From NCBI RefSeq assembly GCF_020148105.1, contig NZ_JAHLZE010000034.1, forward strand, positions 1 to 64,000: a DNA stretch of 64,000 nt, written 5' to 3'. Below the pieces are notes generated by a model. That model saw nothing but the letters and a program-made list of their open reading frames with translations, had not been told where the DNA came from and searched no databases. Shown here piece by piece: positions 36,503 through 46,140 of the stretch (its first letter is position 1; every line of letters begins with the position of its first letter). Origin of the DNA: Methanobrevibacter sp. TMH8 (GTDB taxonomy: Archaea; Methanobacteriota; Methanobacteria; Methanobacteriales; Methanobacteriaceae). Both the position numbers and the translations under genes were made by a program.

Positions 36503-38068
36503 TTGACATTAAATTTTTATGGTGGAGTAAATGAAATCGGTGGAAATAAGATTCTTATAGACAATTTAAATAATAATGAATCTTCTAATAATTCATCTAT
36601 TCTACAAGATGATATTTCTTCCTTGTTTTTAGACTTTGGTATGAGTTTTTCACAAGCAGGAAATTATTTTTCTGAATTTCTCCAACCTCGTAAACTTAAT
36701 GGAATAATGGACTTTGTTGAGCTTGGTTTACTTCCTAAAATTAAAGGGATTTATAGAGAAGACTATTTAAAACACTGTGGAATTAATAGCTATGAACAAC
36801 CTAGTGTTGATGGAGTTCTTTTATCTCATGCTCACATGGATCACTGTGCATATATTCATCACCTTAGAGAAGATATTCCTATTTTCATGAGAAAAGAATC
36901 TGAAATTATATTACAGGTTTTAGAAGAAACTGGAAAGGGTTCATTTACAGAAATAATGAATCTTAAAAAGAGTTTTCATTATGTTCCTAAAAAACGAGGA
37001 GAAGGCTATAAAAAACTTACGGGAAAAGAATGTAAAGTTGAAAGAAATATTGTAACTGTAGATCCTTATTCTCCATTTGAAATCAATGGATTTAAAGTTA
37101 CTTCAATTCCAGTTGATCATTCTCTTCCGGGATCTTCTGCTTATTTTTTGGAAAATAATAATGAAGCTATTATTTATACTGGAGATATTCGTTTTCATGG
37201 TAGAAATAAGAATTATAGTGATAAATTTGTAGAAGAAGCTCAGAAATTTAATCCTACTATAATGCTTTGTGAAGGAACTAGAATCAATGAAACAAGTAAA
37301 GGAACTGAAGAAGATATTGAAACTAAAGCTACTAATTTAATCAAAGACCATAAAGGATTAGCTATTGTTAATTATCCGATTAGAGATTTAGATAGATTAA
37401 TCACATTTTACAATGTTGCAAAAAATACTGATAGAATTTTAGCTATTAATTCTAAACAAGCGTATATGTTAGTTTTACTTGAAAATGATGAAGGAATAGA
37501 AAAAGACAAGTATCCTAATTTAAAAGATCCAAATATAACTGTTTATTTTCCTCGTAAAAAACAAGGGTTGATTTCTGGTGAACATTATGTTTGTTTTGAT
37601 GGAGATTGGAAAATTTTAGATTCTAATGATGAAGAAGTAATAAAAGAATATGATATATGGGAAAGGGAATTTTTAGAAGATGATAATAATGTTATCAATT
37701 ACAAAGATCTTATTGAAGAACCTTCTAAGTATATATTTAGATGTGATTTCTTTGAACTTAAAGAATTAATCGATATAAAACCTGAAAATGGATTATATAT
37801 TCATTCAATGACAGAACCATTTAATGAAGAAATGGAAATTGATTTTAGAAAAGTTAAAAATTGGTTAGATCATTTTAATCTTCTTCCATATCATCCTCTC
37901 CATGTATCTGGTCATGCAAGTGGAAATGAAATATTGGAAATGATTAGAAACATAAATCCTGAAAAAGTATATCCTATTCATACTGAACATACTGAAGCCT
38001 TCGATGTTTTACTTGATGAGGGGATTGATATTATTCATCCAGAAATCTCATTAAAGTCTAAATTTTAA
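36503..38068 (+). CDS. RNase J-like beta-CASP metallo-beta-lactamase nuclease
   Basis: 521 residues. The MBL metal motif is LLSHAHMDHCAYIHHL; IPVDHSLPGSSAYFL and YTGDIRFHGR add ligands. The beta-CASP segment includes CEGTRINE and the C-terminal HVSGHASGNEI and YPIHTEHTEAFD, matching RNase J-type proteins. It lacks the KH domains of archaeal CPSF-like nucleases, so a 5'-3' exo/endoribonuclease of the RNase J type is the best call. Start TTG 36503 has AGGTGAT 5 bases upstream. An Asn/Ser-rich loop near residues 20-35 is encoded by AAT-rich DNA. The glycosylase gene starts 45 bases after the stop. Confidence 0.87.
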   Translation: MTLNFYGGVNEIGGNKILIDNLNNNESSNNSSILQDDISSLFLDFGMSFSQAGNYFSEFLQPRKLNGIMDFVELGLLPKIKGIYREDYLKHCGINSYEQPSVDGVLLSHAHMDHCAYIHHLREDIPIFMRKESEIILQVLEETGKGSFTEIMNLKKSFHYVPKKRGEGYKKLTGKECKVERNIVTVDPYSPFEINGFKVTSIPVDHSLPGSSAYFLENNNEAIIYTGDIRFHGRNKNYSDKFVEEAQKFNPTIMLCEGTRINETSKGTEEDIETKATNLIKDHKGLAIVNYPIRDLDRLITFYNVAKNTDRILAINSKQAYMLVLLENDEGIEKDKYPNLKDPNITVYFPRKKQGLISGEHYVCFDGDWKILDSNDEEVIKEYDIWEREFLEDDNNVINYKDLIEEPSKYIFRCDFFELKELIDIKPENGLYIHSMTEPFNEEMEIDFRKVKNWLDHFNLLPYHPLHVSGHASGNEILEMIRNINPEKVYPIHTEHTEAFDVLLDEGIDIIHPEISLKSKF

Positions 38069-38112
38069 TGATATTTTTAATTCAGCTATTATATGCGATT
38101 ATATGTGATTAT

Positions 38113-38829
38113 ATGATTAATATTGGAAATAATCTAAATTTTATTTATGAAAAACTCCTTGAAACTTATTCTTATCAAGGTTGGTGGCCTTTTTTGGATC
38201 ATGAAGGAGTAAATCCTACAAAAAGTGGATCTGTAAATGGTTATCATCCTGAGGACTATGATTTTCCCAAAAACATTCATCAAAAATTTGAGGTTATTTT
38301 TGGTTCTATTCTTACTCAAAATACTGCTTGGCCTTCAGTAGAACAAGCATTAAATAATTTAAATAATTTAATTGAATTTACTCCAGAATCTCTTTTAAAT
38401 TTTGCAAATAATAATGAAAATGAATTTAAAGATGCTATTAGATGTGCAGGATTTGTAAATCAAAAAGCTAATTATCTTAAAAATATTTCTGAATTTTATA
38501 TAAGTATTGGAAATGAAGTGCCTTCAAGAAAAACTCTTTTAAATGTTAAAGGAATAGGCAATGAAACTGCAGATTCTATTCTTCTTTTTGCTCATAAAGA
38601 AAAGCAATTCAAAGTTGATGCTTATACTAAAAGAATTTTTACTTATCTTGGATATATTACTGAGAAGGATAGCTATATGTCGGTAAAGAATTTATTTGAA
38701 GCTAATTTTAAAGGTAATGTAAATATGTTTCAAGAATATCATGCATTGATTGTTGAACATGCTAAAAGATATTATTCAAAAAAACCTTTTGGAGTAAATG
38801 ATAAAATACTTATTGAATTTAAGATATAA
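38113..38829 (+). CDS. HhH-GPD DNA glycosylase, MagIII-like, without an Fe-S cluster
   Basis: 238 residues from ATG 38113 (GTGAT 3 bases upstream). An endonuclease III superfamily member: FGSILTQNTAWPSVEQALNNL, the helix-hairpin-helix LLNVKGIGNETADSILLFA, and the catalytic Asp in KVDAYTKRIF. The lyase lysine of endonuclease III (GxGxKTA) is replaced by Glu (GIGNETA), and the C-terminus ends without the four cluster cysteines. Both features match MagIII-type 3-methyladenine glycosylases and imply a monofunctional glycosylase for alkylated bases. An in-frame upstream ATG (38068) overlaps the preceding stop and adds a hydrophobic stretch with no homology look. Confidence 0.85.
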   Translation: MINIGNNLNFIYEKLLETYSYQGWWPFLDHEGVNPTKSGSVNGYHPEDYDFPKNIHQKFEVIFGSILTQNTAWPSVEQALNNLNNLIEFTPESLLNFANNNENEFKDAIRCAGFVNQKANYLKNISEFYISIGNEVPSRKTLLNVKGIGNETADSILLFAHKEKQFKVDAYTKRIFTYLGYITEKDSYMSVKNLFEANFKGNVNMFQEYHALIVEHAKRYYSKKPFGVNDKILIEFKI

Positions 38830-39210
38830 TTTACACTATATATTTACCTCATATTAATTTACTCCATATATTTACTCCACATATTTGCTCTATAATAATA
38901 AAATATTAATAAGTAAAAATAACTAAAATTCATTAAAATAATAATATTAAATTATATATTTATAATTATATTAAACAGATATCAGTTTATTAAATAGATA
39001 TTATTTTATTAAACAGAAATCGATTTATTAAATAAATTATTAAATAAATATTAATTTATATAAAAATATTAATTTATTAAACAGAAATTATTTTATTAAA
39101 TAAATATTAACTTATATAAAATTATATAAAAATTATTTAAAAATATTAATTTATTGATTAAATGCCTTTATATTTTATAAACACATTAAAGATTTAATTA
39201 AGGTGAAGAA
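38830..39210. repeat. Two families of degenerate AT-rich repeats
   Basis: 38835-38895 repeats TTTACTCCATATA-like units (three copies). From about 38968 to 39120 a unit like TTTATTAAACAGAAAT followed by TTTATTAAATAAATATTAA recurs three to four times with decay. The last 50 bases hold the promoter of hemB. No gene was seen. Confidence 0.65.
39166..39175 (+). promoter_or_regulatory. Probable TATA box of hemB
   Basis: CTTTATATTT lies 36-45 bases before ATG 39211, preceded by the only G/C-containing bases in the vicinity (AATGCC). Predicted transcription start is near 39196, just ahead of the AGGTGA site at 39201-39206. Confidence 0.4.
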
Positions 39211-40266
39211 ATGAATTTTCCAATTACTAGAATGAGACGTCTTCGAAGATCTCCAGAAATTAGAGATATTTTTAGAGAAACAAAATTGAATAAAGAAGAT
39301 TTGATATATCCTATCTTTGTTAAAGAAGGGCTTGAAGATGGAAAAAAAGAAGAAATACTATCTATGCCTGGAGAATATAGATATTCTATTGATGATGCTG
39401 TTAAATATGGAAAAAAACTAGAAGAAAAAGGTTTAAAATCTATTATAATTTTTGGAATTCCATTAGAGGCTACTAAAGATGAAATTGGTTCTCCTGCTTT
39501 TGCAAAGGATGGAATAGTTCAAAGAACAATTAAACGATTTAAAAAAGAAACTAATTTAGTAGTCATAACCGATGTTTGTTTGTGTCAATATACTTCTCAT
39601 GGGCATTGTGGAATTTTTCATGATGGAAACGATGATGTGAAAACTGATGAATCTGAGAATGATTTAAATATTACTATGGATCCAATACTTCCTAAAAAAA
39701 ATAGATACAAAATTTTAAATGACGAAACCCTTAAATATTTAGCTAGAGTAGCTTTATCTCATGCAAGAGCAGGTGCGGATATTGTAGCTCCTTCAGATAT
39801 GATGGATGGTAGAGTCGGTGCTATTAGAGAAATTTTAGAAAAATATGGTTTTGGAAATACACTAGTTATGTCTTATTCAGCCAAATATGCTTCTTCATTT
39901 TATACTCCTTTTAGAGATGCTGTATCATCAGCTCCATCTATGGGTGATAGAAAAACTTATCAAATGGATCCAGCTAATGCTCGTGAAGCTATTAGAGAAT
40001 CTGATCTTGATGTAATAGAAGGTTCTGATATATTAATGGTTAAACCTGCACTTGCTTATTTAGATATCATTAAATCTTTAAAAGATAACTTTGATCTTCC
40101 AATAGCTGCTTATAATGTAAGTGGAGAGTATTCTATGATTAAAGCTGGAATAGATGCAGGTTATCTAACAGAAGATGCTATTCTTGAAAGTGTACTTTCT
40201 ATTAAAAGAGCTGGAGCTGATTTAATTTTAACTCATTTTGCTCCTTATCTTTTAGATATACTTTAA
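39211..40266 (+). CDS. hemB: Delta-aminolevulinic acid dehydratase (porphobilinogen synthase)
   Basis: Condenses two aminolevulinates to porphobilinogen, leading to F430, cobamides and sirohaem in methanogens. 351 residues. The zinc-binding cysteines are present in [19 protein letters not shown], so this is the zinc-dependent class. The two active-site lysines lie in [18 protein letters not shown] and [30 protein letters not shown] at the N-terminus is typical. AGGTGA precedes ATG 39211. The CitG-like gene follows 53 bases later on the same strand. Confidence 0.97.
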   Translation: MNFPITRMRRLRRSPEIRDIFRETKLNKEDLIYPIFVKEGLEDGKKEEILSMPGEYRYSIDDAVKYGKKLEEKGLKSIIIFGIPLEATKDEIGSPAFAKDGIVQRTIKRFKKETNLVVITDVCLCQYTSHGHCGIFHDGNDDVKTDESENDLNITMDPILPKKNRYKILNDETLKYLARVALSHARAGADIVAPSDMMDGRVGAIREILEKYGFGNTLVMSYSAKYASSFYTPFRDAVSSAPSMGDRKTYQMDPANAREAIRESDLDVIEGSDILMVKPALAYLDIIKSLKDNFDLPIAAYNVSGEYSMIKAGIDAGYLTEDAILESVLSIKRAGADLILTHFAPYLLDIL

Positions 40267-40319
40267 ATTCATAACTTTCTTTTTATTATATAAAGAAATT
40301 GTTATGGGGAATTTTTAAA

Positions 40320-41243
40320 ATGAATTCTGATAAAATGAATCCTTATTTAATAGCTAAAATAGCTCAAATATCATCTGCCCTTGAAGTAAGTGGTTATCCA
40401 AAACCTGGAAATGTTCACAGAACTCGTGATTTTCATGATATGGTCTTTGAAGATTTTATTATTAGTGGAATTGTAATTGGAGATACAATAAGAGAAGCTG
40501 CTACACATGCATCTGAAATTAACAATTCAATATCTTTTAAAGAAGCAAATTTAGGTAAATTTATTCTACAATCAGTTAAAGAAACTGATAAATGGGTAGC
40601 TAACAATACTAACTTGGGAATTATAATGTTACTTACTCCAATAGCTATGTCTGCAGCTATTAGCTCTAATATTAATGAATTGAGGGAAAATATTCATAAA
40701 ATTATTCTTAATTCTTCTGTAATTGATACTGTAGCTTTTTATGAAGCTATTGCTCTAGCTGATGCTGGTGGAATGGGTGATCAAGAAGAATTTAGTGTAA
40801 CAAACGAAGAAGCTACTAAAGAACTTATTGAAAATAATTTGAGTATATTTGATGTTTTGAATATCTCTTCTTCTTGGGATAGTTTAGCTATGGAATTGAC
40901 TACTAAATTGCCAACTACATTTGATATTGGATACCCAATATTTTCAAAGATAAAAAATGAATATTCAATTAATTTAGCTACTGTTATCACATTTCTAACA
41001 ATTTTATCACAAATTCCAGATACACTTATATCAAGAAAATATGGAGATGAAAAAGCAAAAGAAGTATCTATTTTAGCTATGGAAGTTTTAAATTCTCTAG
41101 ATCTTGATAATGATATTGATAAATTTAATAAAAAATTATCTGAATTTGATGATTATTTATTTGAAAATAAATTAAACCCTGGAACTACTGCTGATTTAAC
41201 TGCTTCTTCTATAATGGTTAGCTATTTAGTTGATTATTTATAG
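40320..41243 (+). CDS. Triphosphoribosyl-dephospho-CoA synthase family protein (CitG-like)
   Basis: 307 residues from ATG 40320, with GGGGA upstream; in-frame TTG 40299 overlaps the site. The family signature ALEVSGYPKPGNVHRTRDFHDM lies near the N-terminus, followed by FIISGIVIGDTIREAA, NTNLGIIMLLTPIAMSAA and the C-terminal LNPGTTADLTASSIMV. In bacteria CitG makes the prosthetic-group precursor of citrate lyase. No citrate lyase gene is present in this window, and methanogens of this group are not known to use that enzyme, so the physiological substrate is unclear. Probably in an operon with hemB. Confidence 0.88.
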   Translation: MNSDKMNPYLIAKIAQISSALEVSGYPKPGNVHRTRDFHDMVFEDFIISGIVIGDTIREAATHASEINNSISFKEANLGKFILQSVKETDKWVANNTNLGIIMLLTPIAMSAAISSNINELRENIHKIILNSSVIDTVAFYEAIALADAGGMGDQEEFSVTNEEATKELIENNLSIFDVLNISSSWDSLAMELTTKLPTTFDIGYPIFSKIKNEYSINLATVITFLTILSQIPDTLISRKYGDEKAKEVSILAMEVLNSLDLDNDIDKFNKKLSEFDDYLFENKLNPGTTADLTASSIMVSYLVDYL

Positions 41244-41508
41244 TATTTGATTTTTTCTTATTTCTTTTTCTTATTTCTATTTTGAATTATTATATATTTT
41301 AAAAATATTAATACTAATAATATTTATATTATAAAAACATATTAATTAATGTTATTTAACTAATATTTATTAATAAAATTAATAAAAAATCTTAAAATTT
41401 TATAAAAATAATATATAAAAATAATAAAATAACAAAAATATTATAATTATTATATTAACACATTCATATATCATATTTCTATATCATTTGATTATTTTCG
41501 GTGTTTAA

Positions 41509-43080
41509 ATGAGTGAAAACATTATCAAAGTCATTAATGAGCTACATATTTATGAAAAAAAGCTATTAAAATCTCTTGAGGAAAATGAAAATTATACTCC
41601 TGAAAATATAGCTAGAAATAATTCCATGGATATTAAATCAGTTATGAGTGCAGCAGGATCACTTGCTTCTAAAGATATTATTGAAGTAGATAAAACTGTA
41701 ACTGAATCCATTAAATTAACCGATGTTGGTAAAAAATATGCTGAAATTGGGCTTCCTGAAAGAAGAGTTTTAAATGTTCTTAGTCAAGAAAAAGAAATAG
41801 CTATGAAAGATTTAGCTAAATCTACTGGGATTGAAAATCATGAAATTAAAATTGTTATTGGTTGGTTAGTTCGTAAAAAATGGGGAAAAATTGATAAAGG
41901 AACTATTAAAATCACTGATTTTGGAGAGGATTTTAAGGATAAAAAAGGCAATGATGAGATTTTGTTGGAAAAACTATTAAATAATGAAAATAATCAAAAT
42001 AATGAAAATTTTCTAATTTTAGTAACTGATCTTGATGAAGATTTAATTTCTGGATTAAAACAGTTAAATGAAAGAAAAAATCTTATTGAAACCGATAAAA
42101 AAACAACTCATAGCTTTAAAATTCTTGATAAAGGAGAAAAAATATTGAAAAAAGGATTTTCTATTCAAGAAGAAGCTACTCAACTTACATCAGAACAACT
42201 TAAAACAGGAGAATGGAAAAACTTAAAATATCGTCCTTATGATATTAATGCTGAATATCCAGAGATTTTTCCAGGAAAAGGGCATCCTCTTAGAAGAATC
42301 ATTGAAGAAATAAGGGAAATATTTCTCAATCTTGGATTTTCAGAAAGCAATGGTTCTATTTTAGAGTCTGCATTTTGGAATTTTGATTCACTTTTCCAAC
42401 CACAAGATCATGCAGCTCGTGAAATGCAAGATACTTTCTATGTTAAAAATCCTCAGGATTGTCATCTTCCTGATCAAGAGTTAGTTGATAGTGTAGCTAA
42501 AACTCATGAAACTGGAGGAAATACTGGATCAGAAGGCTGGAATTATAAATGGTCTAAAGAAGTTGCAAAACAAGCAGTTCTTCGAACTCACACTACTGGA
42601 ATTTCTACAAGATGTTTGGAAGAAAATGAACCTCCTATAAAGATGTTTTCTGTTGGAAGAGTATTTAGAAGAGAAACAATAACTTACAAACATCTTCCTG
42701 AGTTTCATCAAGTAGAAGGTATTGTTGCAGCTAAGGATATTAGCTATCAAAATCTTCTTGGAACTTTAAAAGAATTTTATAAAAAACTTGGTTTTGAGGT
42801 TCGATTTAGACCAGCTTATTTCCCATATACATATCTATCAACTGAATGTGAAGTTTATCTTGAAGAAAAAGAGAGTTGGATAGAACTGGGAGGTTCTGGA
42901 ATGTTTAGACCAGAAGTTTTAAAACCTTTGGGAATTGATGTTCCAGTACTTGCTTTTGGTCTTGGAATTGAAAGACTAGCTATGATTCGTTATGATATTA
43001 GTGATATTAGAATGCTTTATAAAAGTGATATCAAATGGCTAAGAGAACTTCCAATTGAGAACGGGATAAAATTAGATTAA
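41509..43080 (+). CDS. pheS: Phenylalanyl-tRNA synthetase alpha subunit
   Basis: The catalytic subunit of PheRS, class II. 523 residues, the long archaeal form. Residues 1-160 are two or three winged-helix-like modules ([40 protein letters not shown]). The class II core has motif 2 at [21 protein letters not shown] and motif 3 at [13 protein letters not shown] with [38 protein letters not shown] is a PheS signature. An insertion rich in Asn/Glu ([11 protein letters not shown]) lies near residue 160. ATG 41509 follows CGGTGT. pheT is at 2674. Confidence 0.97.
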   Translation: MSENIIKVINELHIYEKKLLKSLEENENYTPENIARNNSMDIKSVMSAAGSLASKDIIEVDKTVTESIKLTDVGKKYAEIGLPERRVLNVLSQEKEIAMKDLAKSTGIENHEIKIVIGWLVRKKWGKIDKGTIKITDFGEDFKDKKGNDEILLEKLLNNENNQNNENFLILVTDLDEDLISGLKQLNERKNLIETDKKTTHSFKILDKGEKILKKGFSIQEEATQLTSEQLKTGEWKNLKYRPYDINAEYPEIFPGKGHPLRRIIEEIREIFLNLGFSESNGSILESAFWNFDSLFQPQDHAAREMQDTFYVKNPQDCHLPDQELVDSVAKTHETGGNTGSEGWNYKWSKEVAKQAVLRTHTTGISTRCLEENEPPIKMFSVGRVFRRETITYKHLPEFHQVEGIVAAKDISYQNLLGTLKEFYKKLGFEVRFRPAYFPYTYLSTECEVYLEEKESWIELGGSGMFRPEVLKPLGIDVPVLAFGLGIERLAMIRYDISDIRMLYKSDIKWLRELPIENGIKLD

Positions 43081-43229
43081 ACTTAATATTTAATTAAAAT
43101 TTTAATCAAATATTAAAAATATTATTTTTTCATGATATTTTTCATGATTTAATTTTTTATATTTTTTATAATATTTTATAATATTTTATAATTTTTTATA
43201 ATTTTTAAAATAATAAAATTAAGTAAATT

Positions 43230-43697
43230 TTATTCTATTAATAAATAATATTCTCCATCTATTTTATTAATAGGTTTTATTACTCCTTTGTTTTCAAGGG
43301 ATAGTATTATATGGTACATTCTAAAATTACTCAGTTTTAAATCTCCATACAAAAGATTTCCTTCAAGAAGATATTTGGGGACTGTTTTATCTTCATCTAC
43401 TAAATTTTCTATAATTTCAAGAGATTTTTTTTCTTTAACATCTAAATCAGCCATTATAACTTCTTGTCTTGAATCAACAGCTGTAATATCCTTTTCAAAA
43501 TCAGCTAATTTTACTTTTTTATTAGAATATGTTATAAGATTTTTACTAGCTAATTCTTTTAAAATCTCTTTTAACTCATGTTCGTAGATTCCGAGTTCTA
43601 TCTTAATTATGTTTTCAGGGATACCTTCTTCATATTCTAAGTTGAATATCTTAATTTGATTAAATACGATTTCTTCTTTTTTAGTAATTGTTATCAT
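43230..43697 (-). CDS. Small winged-helix-like protein, unknown role
   Basis: 155 residues. Two similar helix-turn-helix-like halves are suggested: ENIIKIELGIYEHELKEILKELASKNLITYSNKKVKL at residues 28-66 and PKYLLEGNLLYGDLKLSNFRMYHIILSLENKGVIKPI at 106-142. Both read as winged helices with a terminal beta hairpin. The first resembles the N-terminal modules of PheS, which ends 150 bases away on the other strand. AGGA lies before ATG 43697. No named family is recognised; a DNA- or RNA-binding regulator is a reasonable guess. Confidence 0.6.
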   Translation of the reverse strand: MITITKKEEIVFNQIKIFNLEYEEGIPENIIKIELGIYEHELKEILKELASKNLITYSNKKVKLADFEKDITAVDSRQEVIMADLDVKEKKSLEIIENLVDEDKTVPKYLLEGNLLYGDLKLSNFRMYHIILSLENKGVIKPINKIDGEYYLLIE

Positions 43698-43841
43698 ATA
43701 ATTTTCCTAAATATTTAGTTTTCATTTGATTTCAATTCATATATTATTTATTATTTAATTTATTATATCTTATTTATTAATTGAGAATCATTAATAATAT
43801 ATTTAATAAAATCGATTAAGTATTCTCTTATTAATTGTATT

Positions 43842-44249
43842 TTATTCTTTTTTTGGAATGAGCAAACCTGCCGCTACTAATCTACAAATATCAGTTTTAG
43901 TAATAACTCCTACAGGTTTTCTGGCATCTAAAGCTAGAAGTCCAGAGATATCTGCCCTTAACATTAAATTAGCTGCATTTTTTATTTCTTCTTGGGCATT
44001 AACCGTTACAATGTTAGTTGTCATAATATCAGATATCATTGTTTTATTGTTTTCTTTATCAAAATCACTTAACTGATTCAAAACACCAATAAGGTCACTA
44101 TAAGAAACTACGCCTTTAGGAGTTCCTTCTCGATCTAAGACAAAGAGTCTCCTGACTCCATTTTTATACATTTTTTCAAATGCTTCTATGGGAGTTGTAT
44201 TTTCAGATATAGATATAACTTGTTGATTCATAACATCTTTGATTTTCAT
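43842..44249 (-). CDS. Two-CBS-domain protein
   Basis: 135 residues made of a pair of CBS domains forming one Bateman module: MKIKDVMNQQVISISENTTPIEAFEKM...GVVSYSDLIGVL, then ISDIMTTNIVTVNAQEEIKNAANLML...GVITKTDICRLV. Such modules bind adenine nucleotides or S-adenosylmethionine and sense energy or methyl status. There is no attached catalytic domain, so it probably regulates a partner. AAGGTGG precedes ATG 44249. It is divergent from nikR across 1.2 kb. Confidence 0.92.
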   Translation of the reverse strand: MKIKDVMNQQVISISENTTPIEAFEKMYKNGVRRLFVLDREGTPKGVVSYSDLIGVLNQLSDFDKENNKTMISDIMTTNIVTVNAQEEIKNAANLMLRADISGLLALDARKPVGVITKTDICRLVAAGLLIPKKE

Positions 44250-45449
44250 ATTTCCACCTTATTTCTATTATTTATCTAGAATTCATGTCTAGTTTTTATT
44301 TGTGAATTAATTAAATTATTCTTTCCGAGATTTTATTTAACTATTCCTATTATGTTTATTTTTGAATAGAACTTTTTTGTATTATGCTCATTTTATTTGG
44401 TTATATTATAATATCTAATATATTATTTAATCTTTATAATATATCTAATTTTTTATTTTTTTATTTTTAGTTTTTATTTTAATAATTAGAACTAAATTAT
44501 AATAATTATAATCTATAATTTAATCTATCATTAAAATCTATAATAATGATATTATTATTAATAATAATATTGATTATAATAATACTTAATTGATTAATAA
44601 TTGATATATCAATTACATAAATATACTAACTTAATCTTATTATTTCTTAACCATTTCACAATTTTAATCAATAATTCGTTTTGTCTATTATTATAAGAAT
44701 TGTTTTAATAAAAACATATTAATTTTGTGAATTTGTAAAAAATAAATTGGCTATTTTTAGATATTTTTTTCTATAAATTATTTTTTTTAATTTGATTTTA
44801 CTAAAACTTCTAATTTATCTTCAATTATTTATTTTTTTCTGTATTACTTTTTTATTCGTATTCATAAGAAAAATTCAACGATTTGTATTTTTATTATATT
44901 TAATAACTAAAATAAAAATCTTAGGATAATATTTATATATTATTAAGTACTACTATAATATATTGTACTAAATCGAAATATTTCTTAAAAATCAATTTTT
45001 ATAAATAGAATTTTTAATTAAATTAGTGACTAGTAGCTTACTAAATCTTACATTGATAAATTTCAGATATCTTGGCTTATGAATTATTGCTTTATAAAGA
45101 TATATAATGAAATTTTAGTACATTGATATCAATTTAAAGGGTGTTTTAGTTGATATTTGCTTTGATTAATACTAGTCTATGTTTGTAGTTATTTTAAAGA
45201 ATGGATATTATACAAATACTTAATATGTATTTATATTAAATGATTTTAGAGTTTAGATAATAAATCTTATTATTTAACTATGCTCTAATTTATATTATTA
45301 AATAAAATTAAATATTAACTACATGTTTTTTCTAGAGAATATTGTAAAATATCTATAAAAATTATCTATGAAATATAAAAAATATTAAGGTGTAATGTTA
45401 TAATTTACATATAATGTAAATATAAAAAATAATTTAGGAAGGTTTTGAA
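44250..45449. other. 1.2 kb gene-free divergent region with palindromes, upstream of nikR
   Basis: The longest gene-free stretch in the window. No open frame with a ribosome binding site longer than about 12 codons was found. Perfect palindromes stand out: TAATTGATATATCAATTA (44598-44615) and ATTGATATCAAT (45122-45133). They share the same half site. AGTAC-N14-GTACT (44946-44969) overlaps a TATA-like stretch (about 44925-44943). The last element is the nikR-proximal inverted repeat listed separately. The region may hold the promoters of both flanking genes and an undetected non-coding transcript. Confidence 0.6.
45403..45421. promoter_or_regulatory. Candidate NikR operator: ATTTACAT-N3-ATGTAAAT
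   Basis: A perfect 8-base inverted repeat with a 3-base spacer lies 29-47 bases before nikR ATG 45450. An overlapping TGTAA (45391) and TTACA (45405) pair extends the symmetric region upstream. Its position between probable promoter and ribosome binding site suits autorepression. Assignment to NikR is inference from location and symmetry; the match to a NikR consensus was not tested. Confidence 0.5.
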
Positions 45450-45869
45450 ATGATGAGAATAAGTATGTCTCTACCAAAAAAATTGCTCGCTGATTTTGAT
45501 GATGTTTTAAAAGACAGAGGGTACCAATCTCGTTCTAAAGGTATTAGAGACGCTTTAAAAGATTATATTGTCCGTTATCAATGGATGAATGAGATGGAAG
45601 GTCAAAGAATTGGTGTTATAACTGTAATCTATGACCATTATTATACTGGGGTCATGGAAAATTTAGCTGAAATCCAGCATGATTATAGGGATGAAATTAA
45701 TACCAGTATGCACATCCATATGACTTCTAAATATTGTATGGAAGTTATTGTTGTAAATGGAGATGTCAATAGTATAAGAGAATTAACTGAAAAAATGATG
45801 AGACTTAAAGGTGTCGATCACGTAAAACTCACCAGTACAGCTAATGGTGAAGCTTTCGACCCAGATTAA
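45450..45869 (+). CDS. nikR: Nickel-responsive transcriptional regulator
   Basis: 139 residues. The N-terminal ribbon-helix-helix DNA-binding domain is RISMSLPKKLLADFDDVLKDRGYQSRSKGIRDALKDY. The C-terminal ACT-like domain carries the nickel ligands in the NikR arrangement: His77 in IQHDYRD, His88 and His90 in MHIHM, and Cys96 in KYCMEV. This set identifies NikR rather than a generic RHH repressor. AGGAAGGT precedes tandem ATGs at 45450 and 45453. Methanogens need nickel for hydrogenases, F430 and CODH, so it likely controls nickel uptake; no transporter is adjacent. Confidence 0.96.
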   Translation: MMRISMSLPKKLLADFDDVLKDRGYQSRSKGIRDALKDYIVRYQWMNEMEGQRIGVITVIYDHYYTGVMENLAEIQHDYRDEINTSMHIHMTSKYCMEVIVVNGDVNSIRELTEKMMRLKGVDHVKLTSTANGEAFDPD

Positions 45870-46140
45870 GTAAATCATTATCAAATTTTAACTAATTAAT
45901 ATTTTATATTTTTATTAGTTGGAGTTTGATTTTTTCTATTTTTTATATTTTTCATTTTTTATATTATTCATTATTATTTTATGCTAGTTTATTTTGTTAT
46001 TTAATTCAATTTAATTTAATCATGTTAGTTTATTGTATTTAATTTAGTTGTTTTAATTTTAGTATATTTAGTTATTTTTAGGGATGATATCTCTTTAAAT
46101 TAAGTTTAATTCCTATTAATATGATTATTAATGTGGTTCT

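Noticed and set aside
45141-45190. Tiny frame after AAGGGTGTT (about 12 codons, TTG start) upstream of nikR
   Set aside because: Too short to support; no conservation evidence is available and the composition is ordinary for the gap.
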